From the NCBI GenBank assembly GCA_938048455.1, contig CALIUY010000001.1:17051-81050 (forward strand): a DNA stretch of 64,000 nt, read 5' to 3'. How positions within the stretch are numbered: position 1 is the stretch's first letter; each line of letters opens with the position of its first letter. Positions 44,507 through 54,753 of the stretch are shown here, piece after piece. Source of the DNA: an uncultured Desulfobacterales bacterium. GTDB taxonomy: Bacteria > Desulfobacterota > Desulfobacteria > Desulfobacterales > SpSt-501. The notes under the pieces were generated by a model. It saw only the letters and a list, made by a program, of their open reading frames with translations. It did no database searches and was not told where the DNA came from. The translations under genes and the position numbers were made by a program.

Positions 44507-45319
44507 TCAGGGTTTGCGCCCCGCGGCCAAGCGGCGCGAGATGCGGAGGCAGAGGCGATCGAGCTCGGCGAGGCGATCGATGACGAAATGCGCCCCGGCC
44601 GCCCGCAAAACACGTCGGGCTTCCCCGATGGCCGACCGACGCCTCGCCGCCGGCAGGCGCGAGGCCTCCTCTTCGCTCCATCCGACGAGGTTGCCGGTGG
44701 CCGCCACTCCGACCGACCAGCAGCCGGCGTTCCGCCCGGCGGCCGCATCCGGAAGCGTGTCCCCCACGGCAACGGCCGCGGCAGGGGGCCAGACGGAAAG
44801 CCGCTCCAGACACCGGAAAATCATCCAGGGGGCGGGCCGGCCGGCGGGAACGTCCTCGACGCAGACCGCGGCCTCGGGATGAAACCCCTGGCGGGCGGCC
44901 TCGCCGAGAACCACCTCCATCATCGTGCGGCTGTAGCCGGTCGTGACCCCGACCCGGATTCCCTCGGCACCAAGCCTCTCCACGGCCTCAAGTGCGCCCG
45001 GGATGAGCCGGCTCGAGCCCGGCAGCAACTCGATTTGCAGCGGCACAAACTCCCGGTAGAGTTCCTCGATGTCCGCGGTCCCCGGCGCTCTGCCGTAAAG
45101 GGCGCGCCAACGCGCCGCGATTTCGGGCTGAGCGAGCAGGGCGGCGATGTGCTCGCGCTTGCCCAGGCCCATCGGCTCGCGGGCGCTCGCGAAGTCGAGG
45201 GCGATCCCGCGGCGTCGGAAGAGTTCGACGAAGGCCTCAAGCGGGGCCCGGCTGCCGTAGTCGACGCAGGTGCCCGCCAGATCGAGGATTACGGCCCGCA
45301 GCGTGATTTTCGATTGCAT
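44507..45319 (-). CDS. phnX: Phosphonoacetaldehyde hydrolase
   Basis: 270-aa HAD enzyme that cleaves phosphonoacetaldehyde to acetaldehyde and phosphate. HAD motif I is DLAGTCVDYG near residues 13-22. The cap-domain Schiff-base lysine is in MGLGKREHI near 50-58, the diagnostic feature of PhnX versus other HAD proteins. The motif III region is VGDTLPDAAAGRNAG. No phnW, phosphonate transporter or lyase genes are next to it, so the source of substrate is not shown. ATG 45319 follows AAGGAG. Confidence 0.9.
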   Translation of the reverse strand: MQSKITLRAVILDLAGTCVDYGSRAPLEAFVELFRRRGIALDFASAREPMGLGKREHIAALLAQPEIAARWRALYGRAPGTADIEELYREFVPLQIELLPGSSRLIPGALEAVERLGAEGIRVGVTTGYSRTMMEVVLGEAARQGFHPEAAVCVEDVPAGRPAPWMIFRCLERLSVWPPAAAVAVGDTLPDAAAGRNAGCWSVGVAATGNLVGWSEEEASRLPAARRRSAIGEARRVLRAAGAHFVIDRLAELDRLCLRISRRLAAGRKP

Positions 45320-45505
45320 CCTTGCTCCTTTTCCCGTATTCGGGACGGCTACGCCGGAAAAGGGTGTTTATACCCCCATCCAACGGCAGGAGGCAAACCT
45401 TCCCGGACGCTTCCGACCGGCCGGCGGGCGGGACTTTCTTTTGCCGGCCGAAAGCCTTAGATTCAGCGCCGCCTTCGAAAACGCCCGGCGGGCCGGTTCG
45501 ATCCC

Positions 45506-46720
45506 ATGCCCATGCACGATCGGCATGTTCTCGAAAAACTCCAGGCGGTGAACCCGCGGGCCGAAATCTGGTGGGACTCGGCCCCGATGGTCTACGCCTC
45601 GTGGGCCGAACGCGTGGTCGCCGCCGCTCCGCCCGCCAAGCGCGACCGCTGGCGCGACCAGCTCGCGCGGCTCTTCAATCCCGCTGCGCCCGAGCGCAGT
45701 CTCTTCCGCGGCGTAACCACCAACCCGCCGCTCAGCCTGGCCGCCTTGCGCCAAGACCTCTCGCGCTGGACCGAAATCGTTCGCGCCTTCATCCGCGAAG
45801 ACGCCGCGCAGGGGGTGGAAGCCGTTTACTGGCGCACCTATCGCGAAATCATCCGCCAGGGCGCGCAGTTCATGCGTCCTCTCTGGGAAGCCAGCGGCGG
45901 CCGCTTCGGCTTTCTGTGCGCCCAGGTCGACCCGCGGGACTGCTTCGACGCCGAGCGCATGCTCGCCCAAGGGCTCGACCTCGCCCTTCTCGCCCCGAAC
46001 CTTCTGATCAAGGTGCCGGGAACGCGCGAAGGCTACCGGGTCATCGAGGAACTCGCCGCCCGGGGCATCGGCGTGAACAACACCCTCTCCTTCACCGTGC
46101 CCCAGTTTGCGGCCTGCCTCGACGCCCTCGAACGCGGCCTCGCCCGCGCCCGCCGGGACGGCGTCGATCTCTCGCGGTTCCGCTCCGTCATCACCCACAT
46201 GTCGGGCCGCTACGGACGGCTGGGCGACCTCCCCGCCCAGGCCGAGGCGCGAGGGATCCCGCTCGAGGAGGCCGACTTGCGCTGGGCCGAGATCACGATT
46301 TTCCAGCGCGCCTACCGCCTCGTCCGTGCGCGGGGCCTGCCGGTCAAGCTTTTGATCAGCAGCATGTGCATCGGGCCCTGCAACGGCCCGGGCGGCGGCG
46401 CGAGCTGGCACCTCGAGAAGACATCGGGCGCGGAGGTCGTCTACGCCTGCCCGCCGCCGTTCATCGAAGCGCTCATGGCGATCGAGGACGACCTGGGGCC
46501 GTTCCGCCCCGACGCGGTGGAAGAAGAGGCCCCGCCGGCGACGCTGGCGAAACTGCGCCGCCTGCCCTACTTCGTCGAAGCCTGCGAGCCCGACGGGTTG
46601 AAACCCGAACAATTCAACCGGCACGCGGCCCTGATCGCGACCGCAGCCGAATTCGCCCGCGCCACCCGCCACACCGTGGACTTCATCGCCCGGCAGTTCG
46701 AGGCGCTGCACACCGGCTGA
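45506..46720 (+). CDS. tal: Transaldolase family protein
   Basis: 404-aa Schiff-base aldolase of the pentose phosphate pathway. The catalytic lysine is in [12 protein letters not shown] near residue 171-180; the early aspartate region is [14 protein letters not shown], and [10 protein letters not shown] and [10 protein letters not shown] match family blocks. It is longer than the 220- and 316-aa types and resembles the ~400-aa group. A transketolase gene follows after 43 bp, so both pentose-phosphate transfer reactions are co-expressed. Confidence 0.88.
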   Translation: MPMHDRHVLEKLQAVNPRAEIWWDSAPMVYASWAERVVAAAPPAKRDRWRDQLARLFNPAAPERSLFRGVTTNPPLSLAALRQDLSRWTEIVRAFIREDAAQGVEAVYWRTYREIIRQGAQFMRPLWEASGGRFGFLCAQVDPRDCFDAERMLAQGLDLALLAPNLLIKVPGTREGYRVIEELAARGIGVNNTLSFTVPQFAACLDALERGLARARRDGVDLSRFRSVITHMSGRYGRLGDLPAQAEARGIPLEEADLRWAEITIFQRAYRLVRARGLPVKLLISSMCIGPCNGPGGGASWHLEKTSGAEVVYACPPPFIEALMAIEDDLGPFRPDAVEEEAPPATLAKLRRLPYFVEACEPDGLKPEQFNRHAALIATAAEFARATRHTVDFIARQFEALHTG

Positions 46721-46763
46721 GACGCGCACGCGGCCGACCTCCGGGGAAAGGAGGGGATCGATC

Positions 46764-48782
46764 ATGCCAGGATCCCGCGCCCATCTCGACACCGTCTGCA
46801 TCCACACCATCCGCGCCCTGGCGATGGACATGGTGGAGGCGGCCCGTTCCGGACACCCCGGCGCGCCGATGGGGCTCGCCCCTGCAGGCTACGTGCTCTT
46901 TACGCGCCTTCTGCGCCACGACCCCGCCGATCCCGCCTGGCCCGACCGGGACCGCTTCATCCTCTCGAACGGGCATGCCTCGGCCCTGCTCTACAGCCTG
47001 CTCTATCTTTGCGGCTACGCCCTTTCCCTGGAGGACCTGCGAGGGTTCCGCCAGTGGGGCAGCAAGACCCCGGGCCATCCGGAGTACGGACATCCCCCCG
47101 GTGTCGAGACGACGACCGGCCCGCTGGGGCAGGGGATCGCCAACGCCGTGGGCCTGGCGATCGCCGAGCGGCACCTCGCCGCGCGCTTCAACCGCGGACG
47201 GGATCGAATCGTCGACCACTTCACCTACGTCTTTTGCGGCGACGGCGATCTGATGGAAGGGGTAGCGGCCGAAGCGGCCTCGCTGGCCGGCCACCTCGGC
47301 CTGGGACGGCTGATCTGCCTCTACGACGACAACCGCGTCACCATCGACGGTCCGACCGATCTCGCCTTCACCGAAGACGTCGCCCGCCGTTTCCGCGCTT
47401 ACGGCTGGCAGGTGCTGCGCGTGCGCGACGGAAACGATCCGGCGGCGATCCTGGCGGCCTTCCGCGCCGCACAGGCGGATCCGGAGCGCCCCTCGCTCAT
47501 CTGCTGCCGCACGCGGATCGCCTGGGGCAGTCCGAACAAGGAAGGATCGAGCGAAGCGCACGGCGCCCCCCTCGGGGCCGAGGAAGTGCGCCTGACCAAG
47601 CAGCGTTACGGCTTCCCTCCCGAGGCGTCTTTCTTCGTCCCCGAAGACGCCCGGCGCCGTTTCCGCGCCTGCCTCGCCCGCGGCGCAAAGCTCCACGCGG
47701 CCTGGAAGCGCCGCTTCGCGGCCTGGTCGCGCCGCCACCCGGCGCTCGCCGCCGCGTGGGACGAGGCGCTCGCCGGTCGGCTGCCCGCGGGATGGGACGC
47801 GCAAGGACCCGATTTCAGCGGCTCCCCGCCGATCGCCACCCGCAGCGCCTTCGGGAAAGTGCTGGCGGCCGCCGCCCCGCGTGTGCCCGCCTTGATCGGC
47901 GGCTCGGCGGACCTTACGCCCTCGAACAACACGCACTACCCGGGGGTGGTCGACTTCCAGCGCGACACCCCCGGAGGCCGCTACCTCCGCTTCGGGGTGC
48001 GCGAGCACGCCATGGGCGCGGTCCTTTCCGGGCTCGCGCTGCACGGGGGGTTGAGACCCTACGGCGGGACCTTCCTCGTTTTCGCCGACTATATGCGACC
48101 GGCAATCCGCCTGGCCGCCCTGATGCGCCTTCCCGTCCTTTACGTCTTCACCCACGACAGCATCGCCGTGGGCGAGGACGGCCCCACCCACCAGCCCGTC
48201 GAACATCTGGCCTCGCTGCGAATCATTCCCGGCCTCGTGGTCCTGCGGCCGGCCGATGCGACCGAGACGGCCGAAGCCTTCCGCCTCGCCCTGGAGCGGA
48301 CCGCAGGGCCCACGGCCCTGGTCCTGAGCCGCCAGAACCTTCCGGTTCTCGACCGCACGCGGCTCGCGCCGGCGCGGGGCCTGCGCCAGGGAGCCTACGT
48401 CCTCTCCCCCGAGAGGGGCGAGCTCGAGGCCGTGCTCATCGCGAGCGGCTCCGAGGTGCACCCGGCGCTTGCGGCCCAGGCGCTCCTCGACGAACGCGGC
48501 CGCTCCGTCCGCGTGGTCAGCATGCCGAGTTGGGAGCTCTTCGAGGCCGCCCCCCCCGCGCTGCGCGCGGCCGTGTTGCCGCCTGCGGTGAAGGCGCGGG
48601 TCGCCGTCGAGGCGGGGGTCTCCTTCGGCTGGGAACGCTACGTGGGACCGCACGGCCGCGTGATCGGCGTCGACCGGTTCGGCGCCTCGGCCCCGGGCGC
48701 CCTGGTGATGGAGCGCTACGGCTTCACGGCCGAGCGCGTGGCCGCGACCGTCGAAGAGCTGCTTGGCCGCAATGCAGGATAA
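46764..48782 (+). CDS. tkt: Transketolase
   Basis: 672-aa thiamine-diphosphate enzyme. N-terminal substrate/phosphate region [19 protein letters not shown]; ThDP motif [22 protein letters not shown] ends with the NxxxxD-type [10 protein letters not shown]; pyrimidine domain with [17 protein letters not shown]-terminal domain with [10 protein letters not shown]. The ribosome site AAAGGAGGGG is strong. It overlaps rarD by 11 bp. Confidence 0.95.
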   Translation: MPGSRAHLDTVCIHTIRALAMDMVEAARSGHPGAPMGLAPAGYVLFTRLLRHDPADPAWPDRDRFILSNGHASALLYSLLYLCGYALSLEDLRGFRQWGSKTPGHPEYGHPPGVETTTGPLGQGIANAVGLAIAERHLAARFNRGRDRIVDHFTYVFCGDGDLMEGVAAEAASLAGHLGLGRLICLYDDNRVTIDGPTDLAFTEDVARRFRAYGWQVLRVRDGNDPAAILAAFRAAQADPERPSLICCRTRIAWGSPNKEGSSEAHGAPLGAEEVRLTKQRYGFPPEASFFVPEDARRRFRACLARGAKLHAAWKRRFAAWSRRHPALAAAWDEALAGRLPAGWDAQGPDFSGSPPIATRSAFGKVLAAAAPRVPALIGGSADLTPSNNTHYPGVVDFQRDTPGGRYLRFGVREHAMGAVLSGLALHGGLRPYGGTFLVFADYMRPAIRLAALMRLPVLYVFTHDSIAVGEDGPTHQPVEHLASLRIIPGLVVLRPADATETAEAFRLALERTAGPTALVLSRQNLPVLDRTRLAPARGLRQGAYVLSPERGELEAVLIASGSEVHPALAAQALLDERGRSVRVVSMPSWELFEAAPPALRAAVLPPAVKARVAVEAGVSFGWERYVGPHGRVIGVDRFGASAPGALVMERYGFTAERVAATVEELLGRNAG

Positions 48783-49710
48783 AACCGGCGCGCAGCGTCC
48801 GCCGCAGCCCGGTGGGGAAAAAAGAGGGCCGGCCGCTGGGGTCCTCGCCGCAGGCGGGGCGTTTGCTCTCTGGGGGGCAAGCCCCCTTTACTGGAAGGCC
48901 CTCGAGGACGTCCCCGCACCCGAGATCGTAGCCCACCGCGTGCTCTGGTCCGCCTTGCTGCTGCTTGGGATGGGTGCGCTCACGGGCCGGCTGGGCGAGA
49001 TTTTCGATGCCCTGCGCGACCGGAAGTTGCGGGGCACGTTCGCCCTCACGACACTGCTGCTGAGCGGGAACTGGGTCCTTTACATTTGGGCCGTGAACCA
49101 CGGCTTCATCCTTCAAGGAAGCTTGGGCTACTACATCAACCCCCTGGTGAACGTCGTCTTGGGGGTGATCTTCCTGCGCGAGCGGTTGCGCCGCGCCCAG
49201 ATTTTCGCCGTGGCCCTCGCCGTTCTGGCCGTCCTGCTGCGCACCCTGTCGCTCGGCGAGCCGCCCTGGATCGCGCTCTTCCTCGGGATCACCTTCGGGT
49301 TTTACGGGCTGCTGCGCAAAACCGCCGCCGCGGGGGCGCTCGTCGGGCTGACCGTGGAGACGCTTCTTCTGGCCCCCGTTTGTCTCCTCTTTCTGGCCGT
49401 CCTCGAACTGCGCGGAACGGGGGCCTTTCTCCACGGCGGCCCCGCCCGGGATCTCTGGCTTGCCGGCACCGGAGTCTTCACCACGATCCCGCTTTTGCTT
49501 TTCATCGCCGGCGCCCGGCGCATCACGCTCGCCACCCTCGGCCTGATGCAGTACCTCGCGCCGAGCGGCATGTTTCTCCTTGCCGTGCTTCATTACCGGG
49601 AGCCGTTTTCCCCCTCCCAGGGCTTCGCCTTCGTCCTGATCTGGACGGCGCTCGCCCTTTACAGCCTGGACGCCCTCCGGGCCCACCGGCGGATTTCCCC
49701 CCGGGTTTGA
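48772..49710 (+). CDS. rarD: RarD-type EamA/DMT transporter
   Basis: 312-aa inner-membrane protein with ten predicted helices, beginning [22 protein letters not shown] and containing the RarD signature [28 protein letters not shown]. Substrate unknown for most family members. The ATG at 48772 lies within the transketolase end (11-bp overlap); a TTG 9 bp upstream is also possible. Confidence 0.88.
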   Translation: MQDKTGAQRPPQPGGEKRGPAAGVLAAGGAFALWGASPLYWKALEDVPAPEIVAHRVLWSALLLLGMGALTGRLGEIFDALRDRKLRGTFALTTLLLSGNWVLYIWAVNHGFILQGSLGYYINPLVNVVLGVIFLRERLRRAQIFAVALAVLAVLLRTLSLGEPPWIALFLGITFGFYGLLRKTAAAGALVGLTVETLLLAPVCLLFLAVLELRGTGAFLHGGPARDLWLAGTGVFTTIPLLLFIAGARRITLATLGLMQYLAPSGMFLLAVLHYREPFSPSQGFAFVLIWTALALYSLDALRAHRRISPRV

Positions 49711-49811
49711 TTTTTCGCGGCAACCGGCGATAATGGGGTGGACCCCGCGCGGCGGACCGCCGGCCCTTCCGGCCGCAGCCGGCCGCCCCGGCTCTCCGGC
49801 GGGAGCGCCCC

Positions 49812-51191
49812 ATGGTTCTCCCCGATCCGCAATGCGAGCTCGAGCGGGAGCTCTGGAAGCTCCAGCCCGGTGACCACCTGTGCGCCCTCCATGACTCCCC
49901 CGCCGAGCGCGATCTCGTGCGGGCGATCTTCATCCGCCAGGGTCTGGAGCGGCACGAGGCGGTGCTCGCCCTGACGGGGGAACAGGGGGAAGAGGACCTC
50001 GAGCGCGCCCTTCGCGAACAGGGCGTGGAGCCCGCCCCTTTGCGCCGACGCCGCCAGCTCGAAATCCTCCGGGCCCAGGATTTCCTGTCGGCGGGTTCGG
50101 GGAGCGACGCCGCGCCGATTCTCCGCGCCTTGCGCCGCATCGCCGGCCGGCGGATCGAGGAGGGCTATGCGGCGCTGCGTATCTCGGCGGACTTCGAGCC
50201 CGGTCTGCTTGCCGCCTTCGAGCCGGCCGGCCTCCTGCGATGGGGGGCGGCGCTCAACCCGCATCTGTCCGCGCTTCCGGCGCTCCTGGTCTGCCACTAC
50301 GACCGGCGGCGCACTCCGGCCGGCTTCCTTCTCGAAGTCCTGGGCATCCATCCCCGGGTCCTGATCGGCCCCGAGCTCTACGACAACTTCTATTTTCTGC
50401 CGCCGGACGAAGCCGCCGGCCCGGATGCCGCCGCCGCACGGCTCGCGCGTTGGATCGGGCACCTACAGGAACGCAAGCGTTCCGAAACCCAGATCCGCTC
50501 CCTCACCCGCAAGCTGATGAAGACCCAAGAGGACGAGCGGCGCATGATCTCCCGCGAACTCCACGATCGCCTCGGCCAAGACCTGAGCGGGATCAAGATC
50601 GCGTTGGCAACGCTCCCCGACCGGCATCCCGCCGTTCCGGCCGCCCTTCGGGAAGACGTCCGCCGGCTGGGACAGCTCCTGGAGCGCGCCATTTTAACCG
50701 TCCGCGACCTCGCCTACGAACTGCGTCCTCCCGGCCTGGAGGAGATGGGTCTGGTGCAGGCGATCGCCATGTTCTGCCGGGAATTCGCGGAAAAGACCGG
50801 TCTCGCCGTGGATTTCCGGGCCGTCGGGGTGGAACGCCTGCGGCTCGACTTCCAGGTTCAGATCCAGCTGTACCGGATGATCCAAGAGGCGTTGCACAAC
50901 GTCCACAAGCACGCCCGCGCCTGTCGTGCCGTCGTCAAGCTGGCGGCGGTCCGCCCGCACCTGCTGCTGCGGGTCGAGGACGACGGTCGGGGATTCGACG
51001 TCGCCGAGCGGGCCCGTGCGATCGACGCCGAAAAGCGGATGGGGCTGAGGAGCCTTCAAGAACGCGCCGAGGTCCTCGGCGGGGTTTTGCTCGTGACCTC
51101 CGCCCCGGGGCGGGGAACCAAGATCCTCGCCCGCCTGCCCTGTCCCAACGGAGAGGACCCATGGGGGGAAAAAAAACGATCCTGCTCGTAG
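49812..51191 (+). CDS. Sensor histidine kinase with N-terminal MEDS domain
   Basis: 459-aa cytoplasmic kinase. Residues ~15-195 form a MEDS/DcmR-like sensory domain (GDHLCALHDSPAERD). A linker coiled coil leads to HisKA_3 (ERRMISRELHDRLGQDLSGI; phosphorylated His in ELHDR near 245). The C-terminal ATPase has N-box QEALHNVHKHA and G-boxes DDGRGFD and GLRSLQERA. MEDS domains in methanogens and methylotrophs sense small ligands. The partner response regulator starts inside its 3' end. Confidence 0.9.
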   Translation: MVLPDPQCELERELWKLQPGDHLCALHDSPAERDLVRAIFIRQGLERHEAVLALTGEQGEEDLERALREQGVEPAPLRRRRQLEILRAQDFLSAGSGSDAAPILRALRRIAGRRIEEGYAALRISADFEPGLLAAFEPAGLLRWGAALNPHLSALPALLVCHYDRRRTPAGFLLEVLGIHPRVLIGPELYDNFYFLPPDEAAGPDAAAARLARWIGHLQERKRSETQIRSLTRKLMKTQEDERRMISRELHDRLGQDLSGIKIALATLPDRHPAVPAALREDVRRLGQLLERAILTVRDLAYELRPPGLEEMGLVQAIAMFCREFAEKTGLAVDFRAVGVERLRLDFQVQIQLYRMIQEALHNVHKHARACRAVVKLAAVRPHLLLRVEDDGRGFDVAERARAIDAEKRMGLRSLQERAEVLGGVLLVTSAPGRGTKILARLPCPNGEDPWGEKKRSCS

Positions 51192-51841
51192 ACGATCACA
51201 CCCTGTTTCGCGAAGGGCTCAAGGCCATCATCGGCCGCAACCCCGTCTACGAGGTGATCGCCGAGACCGGCCGCGGAGACGAGGCGATCCGTCTGGCCCG
51301 CGAATTCCGTCCCCGACTCGCCCTGGTCGATATCTCGCTTCCGGACCGGAGCGGAATCGACGTCACCCGGGAGATCAAACGGTCCCTTCCCCGGACGTCG
51401 GTCTTGATCGTCACCATGCACTCCAAGATCGAGTACATCGTGAACGCCTTTCGCGCCGGCGCCACGGGTTTCGTGACCAAGGATTCCGCCCCGGAGCGCC
51501 TGCTGCAGGCAATCGAGATCGTGCTGCAGGGGGAAACGTTTCTCGACTCCGCCGTGTCGCAGCAGGTGCTCGCGCGCTTGTCCGGTATCGTCCTCTCCCC
51601 GCCCGGCACCCGGCCGGATGCCGCCTACGAAACGCTCACCCCCCGCGAGCAGGAGATCCTCGCCCTTCTCGCCGAGGGGCACCCCCCGCGGCACATCGCC
51701 GAACGGCTCTCCATCAGCCCCAAGACGGTCGAAAACCACCGCAGCCGCATCCTGCAGAAGCTCGGCCTGCGAAGCAGCCTCGAGCTCATCCGTTACGCCG
51801 CCCGCGTGGGCATCATCGATCTCGATCTCTGGAAAGAGTAA
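51161..51841 (+). CDS. NarL/FixJ family response regulator
   Basis: 226-aa two-component regulator. Receiver domain: acidic pocket VDDH, phospho-acceptor Asp in LALVDISLPDRSG near residue 55, Thr/Ser in VTMHS, Lys in FVTKDSA. The C-terminal LuxR-type helix-turn-helix is LTPREQEILALLAEGHPP. ATG 51161 follows GAGAGG and overlaps the kinase gene by 31 bp. Possible target sites are the direct repeats at 51964-51998. Confidence 0.93.
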   Translation: MGGKKTILLVDDHTLFREGLKAIIGRNPVYEVIAETGRGDEAIRLAREFRPRLALVDISLPDRSGIDVTREIKRSLPRTSVLIVTMHSKIEYIVNAFRAGATGFVTKDSAPERLLQAIEIVLQGETFLDSAVSQQVLARLSGIVLSPPGTRPDAAYETLTPREQEILALLAEGHPPRHIAERLSISPKTVENHRSRILQKLGLRSSLELIRYAARVGIIDLDLWKE

Positions 51842-52155
51842 ATCCGTCTTCGCCTTCGGCTTCTCCGACCCGCACGGGAAAATCTCCCGCCACCGGGATC
51901 TCCTCCCGCCGAAATGAGGCCCCGCCCCTATCGACAACGGCTGCGCCCCGCCTCATCAATAAAGAGGTGACAGGGTAGAGGTGACAGGGCGGAGGTCAAG
52001 GCCGCCCGCTCCAAAGGATTCCCCCTGCGCACGAACCCGGCATCGGGGCCCTGAGGCGGTCCCCAAGCGGCCGCAGAGCAGCGGCGCGGACCGCTCCGTT
52101 CCCGGCGCCCTCTTCGAAGACCCGGGCGGCGGCGCCGCCGGCAAAGGAGGAGACC
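51842..52155. promoter_or_regulatory. Intergenic region upstream of the universal stress gene
   Basis: 314 bp without a gene. It holds three direct repeats of 14-bp period (GAGGTGACAGGG at 51964-51975, GAGGTGACAGGG at 51978-51989, partial GAGGTCA from 51992). A weak TCGACA box is at 51934 with AT-rich sequence ~18 bp later. The array is placed where a response regulator could activate the 52156 gene. Confidence 0.4.
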
Positions 52156-52593
52156 ATGTTTCGCCATCTTCTGCTGCCCACGGACGGTTCAGAACTTTCC
52201 CAGAACGCAGCCCGAAACGGCATCCGGCTTGCCCGCCGCCTGGGGGCCGAAGTGACGGCGATCTTTGTAACCCCGGCCACCTTCCGCCTCTACGAAGGAA
52301 GCGACAGCCCGATGGATTTGCGCGACAAGCTTCAGAGCCACTGGCGGCAGATCGCCGAAAACGCGCTCCAGCGGTTGCGGGAGGCCGCCGCCGCGGAGGG
52401 CGGGGATTGTGAAACCCTCGTCGTCAGCCACGATCAACCCTGGCGGGCCATCATCGATGCGGCGACGAAGCGGGGCTGCGATCTCATCCTGATGGCCTCC
52501 CACGGGCGTCGCGGCGTCGGCGCGCTGCTGCTGGGCAGCGAGACCCAAAAGGTGCTCACCCATTCCTCCATCCCGGTGCTCGTGTATCGGTGA
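52156..52593 (+). CDS. Universal stress protein
   Basis: 145-aa single-domain UspA protein beginning MFRHLLLPTDGSELSQNA. The ATP loop ASHGRRGVGALLLGSETQ fits G-x2-G-x9-G-S/T, so nucleotide binding is expected. Ribosome site AAAGGAGGAG. It follows the two-component system by a 314-bp regulatory gap. Confidence 0.92.
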   Translation: MFRHLLLPTDGSELSQNAARNGIRLARRLGAEVTAIFVTPATFRLYEGSDSPMDLRDKLQSHWRQIAENALQRLREAAAAEGGDCETLVVSHDQPWRAIIDAATKRGCDLILMASHGRRGVGALLLGSETQKVLTHSSIPVLVYR

Positions 52594-52684
52594 GGCGCAC
52601 GGCTTCGCGCACCCGGCGGTGCAGGGATCCGCCGGCTTCGCCGGGTGCGCTTCGGTTTCGCCGGCGGACGAAAGGAGCCCGAAC

Positions 52685-52990
52685 ATGGAGAAACGATCCG
52701 CCCTGCGACGCCGCGTCTCCACCGCCATCGTCTGTTCGCACCTGCGCTCCCATCCTCGGGCCGAAGAGATCGAGGGAACCCTTCGCAACTGCTGCGAAAA
52801 CGGCTTTGCGGCCGATCTGCGGACACCCGTCCCCCCCGGAACGATCGTGCTCGTCCGAACCGCCGCCCGGGCGGGATCGCCGGCACCTGCACGCACCGTG
52901 GCTTTGGCCGAGGTCCGCTGGCTGAAGCCGTGTTCCCGGGGGGAGGAGATCTGGTACGAGGCGGGATTGCGCTACCTGCCTTCCGATTGA
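52685..52990 (+). CDS. PilZ-like domain protein
   Basis: 101-aa beta-rich protein with an RRRVSTAIVC start and LRNCCENGFAADL. The second motif aligns with the NxSxxG element of PilZ but has Cys-Cys where serine is expected, so c-di-GMP binding may be weakened. ATG 52685 has AGGAG 8 nt upstream. Two adjacent cysteines in a redox-rich genome could make it redox-responsive, a speculation only. Confidence 0.65.
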   Translation: MEKRSALRRRVSTAIVCSHLRSHPRAEEIEGTLRNCCENGFAADLRTPVPPGTIVLVRTAARAGSPAPARTVALAEVRWLKPCSRGEEIWYEAGLRYLPSD

Positions 52991-53018
52991 CGCGGGAGGC
53001 CATGCCCGTCCGCCGCCC

Positions 53019-53849
53019 TCAAGGGGCGGAAGCGTAAAGCTCCGGGCGGCGACGAGGCAGAAAATAGCGCAGCGGGTGGCTGCGGACCTGGGCTAAGCGG
53101 CGTTCCTCGAACTCGAAGATCATCATCCCTTCCCCTCCGCAGTGCTCCGCCAGGATTCGGCCCTCCGGGCCGATCGCCAGCGCCACACCGGGGAAATGAA
53201 GGCCGGCGCCGTTTTCCCCGACGGGGTTGCAGGCGACGACATAGACTCCGTTGTCGAACGCCCGCGCGGGAAGATGCCGCAGCCAGGAAGCGCGCTTTTC
53301 CTCCGGGCTGCCGTGCGGCGAGGCATGCGGGATGAACAGCAGGTCCGCTCCCTCAAGCGCCATCCGCGTGGAGAGCTCCGGGAAATGCGCGTCGTAACAG
53401 AGTTGGATGCCGAAGCGCATGCCGGCGGCCGAAAAGAGCGGCACGGTGTTTCCGGCGCGGAACAGGGCTTCCTCCGGCGGGGCGAGGTGCAGCTTGCGGT
53501 AGGAGCCGATCACGCCTTGCGGGCCGGCGACGAGATGGGTGGCATACAGACCGCCGCCGGGAGCGCCCTCCGCAAAACCCGCCAGCACGACCCGGCCGTA
53601 GCGCGCGGCCATCGCCGCGATCCGCTCCGGGATCGCGACACCGCCGGCATCGATTTCGGCCGCGAAATCGGGATCGACGCCGTAGCCGGTGACGTTCATC
53701 TCGGGGAAGCAGACCAGCTCGACATCTTTGCCCCGCGCCGCCGCGACCCATGCCTCCATCCGTTCCAGGGTCTGCGCCGCCTGGCGGCGCGGCGCCGCCA
53801 GAACGACGGCGGCGATCCGTCGCGTCTTCATCGCGCGGTCTTCAGACAT
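53019..53849 (-). CDS. Carbon-nitrogen hydrolase (nitrilase superfamily)
   Basis: 276-aa amidase/nitrilase-fold enzyme with the triad Glu in CFPEMNVTGY, Lys in SYRKLHLA and Cys in QLCYDAHFPE. Omega-amidase, N-carbamoyl-amine amidohydrolase and similar activities share these motifs. The ATG at 53849 overlaps the siroheme decarboxylase stop by 8 bp, so they are co-translated; an internal ATG at 53831 is an alternative start. The substrate is not inferable. Confidence 0.85.
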   Translation of the reverse strand: MSEDRAMKTRRIAAVVLAAPRRQAAQTLERMEAWVAAARGKDVELVCFPEMNVTGYGVDPDFAAEIDAGGVAIPERIAAMAARYGRVVLAGFAEGAPGGGLYATHLVAGPQGVIGSYRKLHLAPPEEALFRAGNTVPLFSAAGMRFGIQLCYDAHFPELSTRMALEGADLLFIPHASPHGSPEEKRASWLRHLPARAFDNGVYVVACNPVGENGAGLHFPGVALAIGPEGRILAEHCGGEGMMIFEFEERRLAQVRSHPLRYFLPRRRPELYASAP

Positions 53850-54312
53850 CGAAATGAGCCCGGATCTTGAAGACCCGGGTGGCGGGGAGGTTCAAAATTT
53901 CCGTCACCCCCGTCTCCGCCCGGAGGCGCTCGAGTTTCTCCTCGATCTCCGCCATGGAGGGGGCGATGAAGGTGAACCAGACGTTCCAGGCGTTTTCACG
54001 CCGATAGTTGTGGGTGACACCGGGGTGGCGGTTCACGGCCTCGATGAAGGCGGGCAGCCGGTCCTCGGGCACACGGGCGGCGCAAAGGGTACTCACGTAG
54101 CCCAGACGGTCGGGAACGAAATTGCCTCCGATGCGGCGGATCCAGCCCTTCGCCTTCAGTCGCCGGACCCGCCGGATCAGCTCCTCTTCGGAGAGGCCCA
54201 GCTCGGAGGCGAGCACGAGGTAAGGCCTCGCCTCGATCGGAAAATCCGATTGGATCCGGTTGAGGATCCGGCGATCGGTCTCATCCCAGTCGTTTTCCCG
54301 GCCCGGCATCAT
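53842..54312 (-). CDS. Siroheme decarboxylase subunit (AhbA/AhbB, Lrp/AsnC-like)
   Basis: 156-aa protein for decarboxylation of siroheme to didecarboxysiroheme in the alternative heme (and heme d1) pathway of sulfate reducers and archaea. It has an AsnC-type winged helix (DETDRRILNRIQSDFPIEARPY) and the decarboxylase blocks IRRIGGNFVPDRLGYVSTLCA and GVTHNYRRENAWNVWFT, with the active-site His and Arg of HNYRR. Start MM at 54312/54309 is ambiguous. The second subunit is not in the window. It overlaps yjbQ by 4 bp. Confidence 0.88.
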   Translation of the reverse strand: MMPGRENDWDETDRRILNRIQSDFPIEARPYLVLASELGLSEEELIRRVRRLKAKGWIRRIGGNFVPDRLGYVSTLCAARVPEDRLPAFIEAVNRHPGVTHNYRRENAWNVWFTFIAPSMAEIEEKLERLRAETGVTEILNLPATRVFKIRAHFDV

Positions 54313-54731
54313 CGGTCTCGCCGTGGACCCTCCCCCTCGGCCGATGCGATCCAGTGCAGATGCACGCGGCGCTCCCGCGGACCGTCGAATTCGCAGAAAA
54401 ACACCCCCTGCCAGGTTCCCAGCGCCAGGCGGCCGTCCTCGATCGCCACCAGCTGGGAGCAACCCGTGAGCAGGGCCTTGACGTGGGCCGGGGCATTGCC
54501 TTCGCGGTGGCGCCAGGGCGCCTCCGCGGGAGCGAGCCGCTCGAGGGCGGCCAGCAGGTCTGCGGCGACATCGGGATCGGCGTTCTCGTTGATCGTCAAC
54601 CCCGCCGTGGTGTGGGGGACGAAGAGCAGCAGGGCCCCGTGGCGCAGCCCACGCTCGGCGATCCAGCGGTTGAGCGCCGCGGTGATGTCCACGAACTCGG
54701 CCTTGCAGCGGGTGCGGAGGGTGAGCACCAT
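54309..54731 (-). CDS. YjbQ/UPF0047 family protein
   Basis: 140-aa protein, usually annotated as secondary thiamine-phosphate synthase enzyme. Family blocks: LLFVPHTTAGLTINENADPDV with conserved histidine and LGTWQGVFFCEFDGPRERRV. Fe(II)/phosphate binding has been suggested from structures. It lies after dsrC behind a strong hairpin and overlaps the ahb gene by 4 bp. Confidence 0.9.
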   Translation of the reverse strand: MVLTLRTRCKAEFVDITAALNRWIAERGLRHGALLLFVPHTTAGLTINENADPDVAADLLAALERLAPAEAPWRHREGNAPAHVKALLTGCSQLVAIEDGRLALGTWQGVFFCEFDGPRERRVHLHWIASAEGEGPRRDR

Positions 54732-54753
54732 GCCGTTTTCAGCCCCGCCCAGC

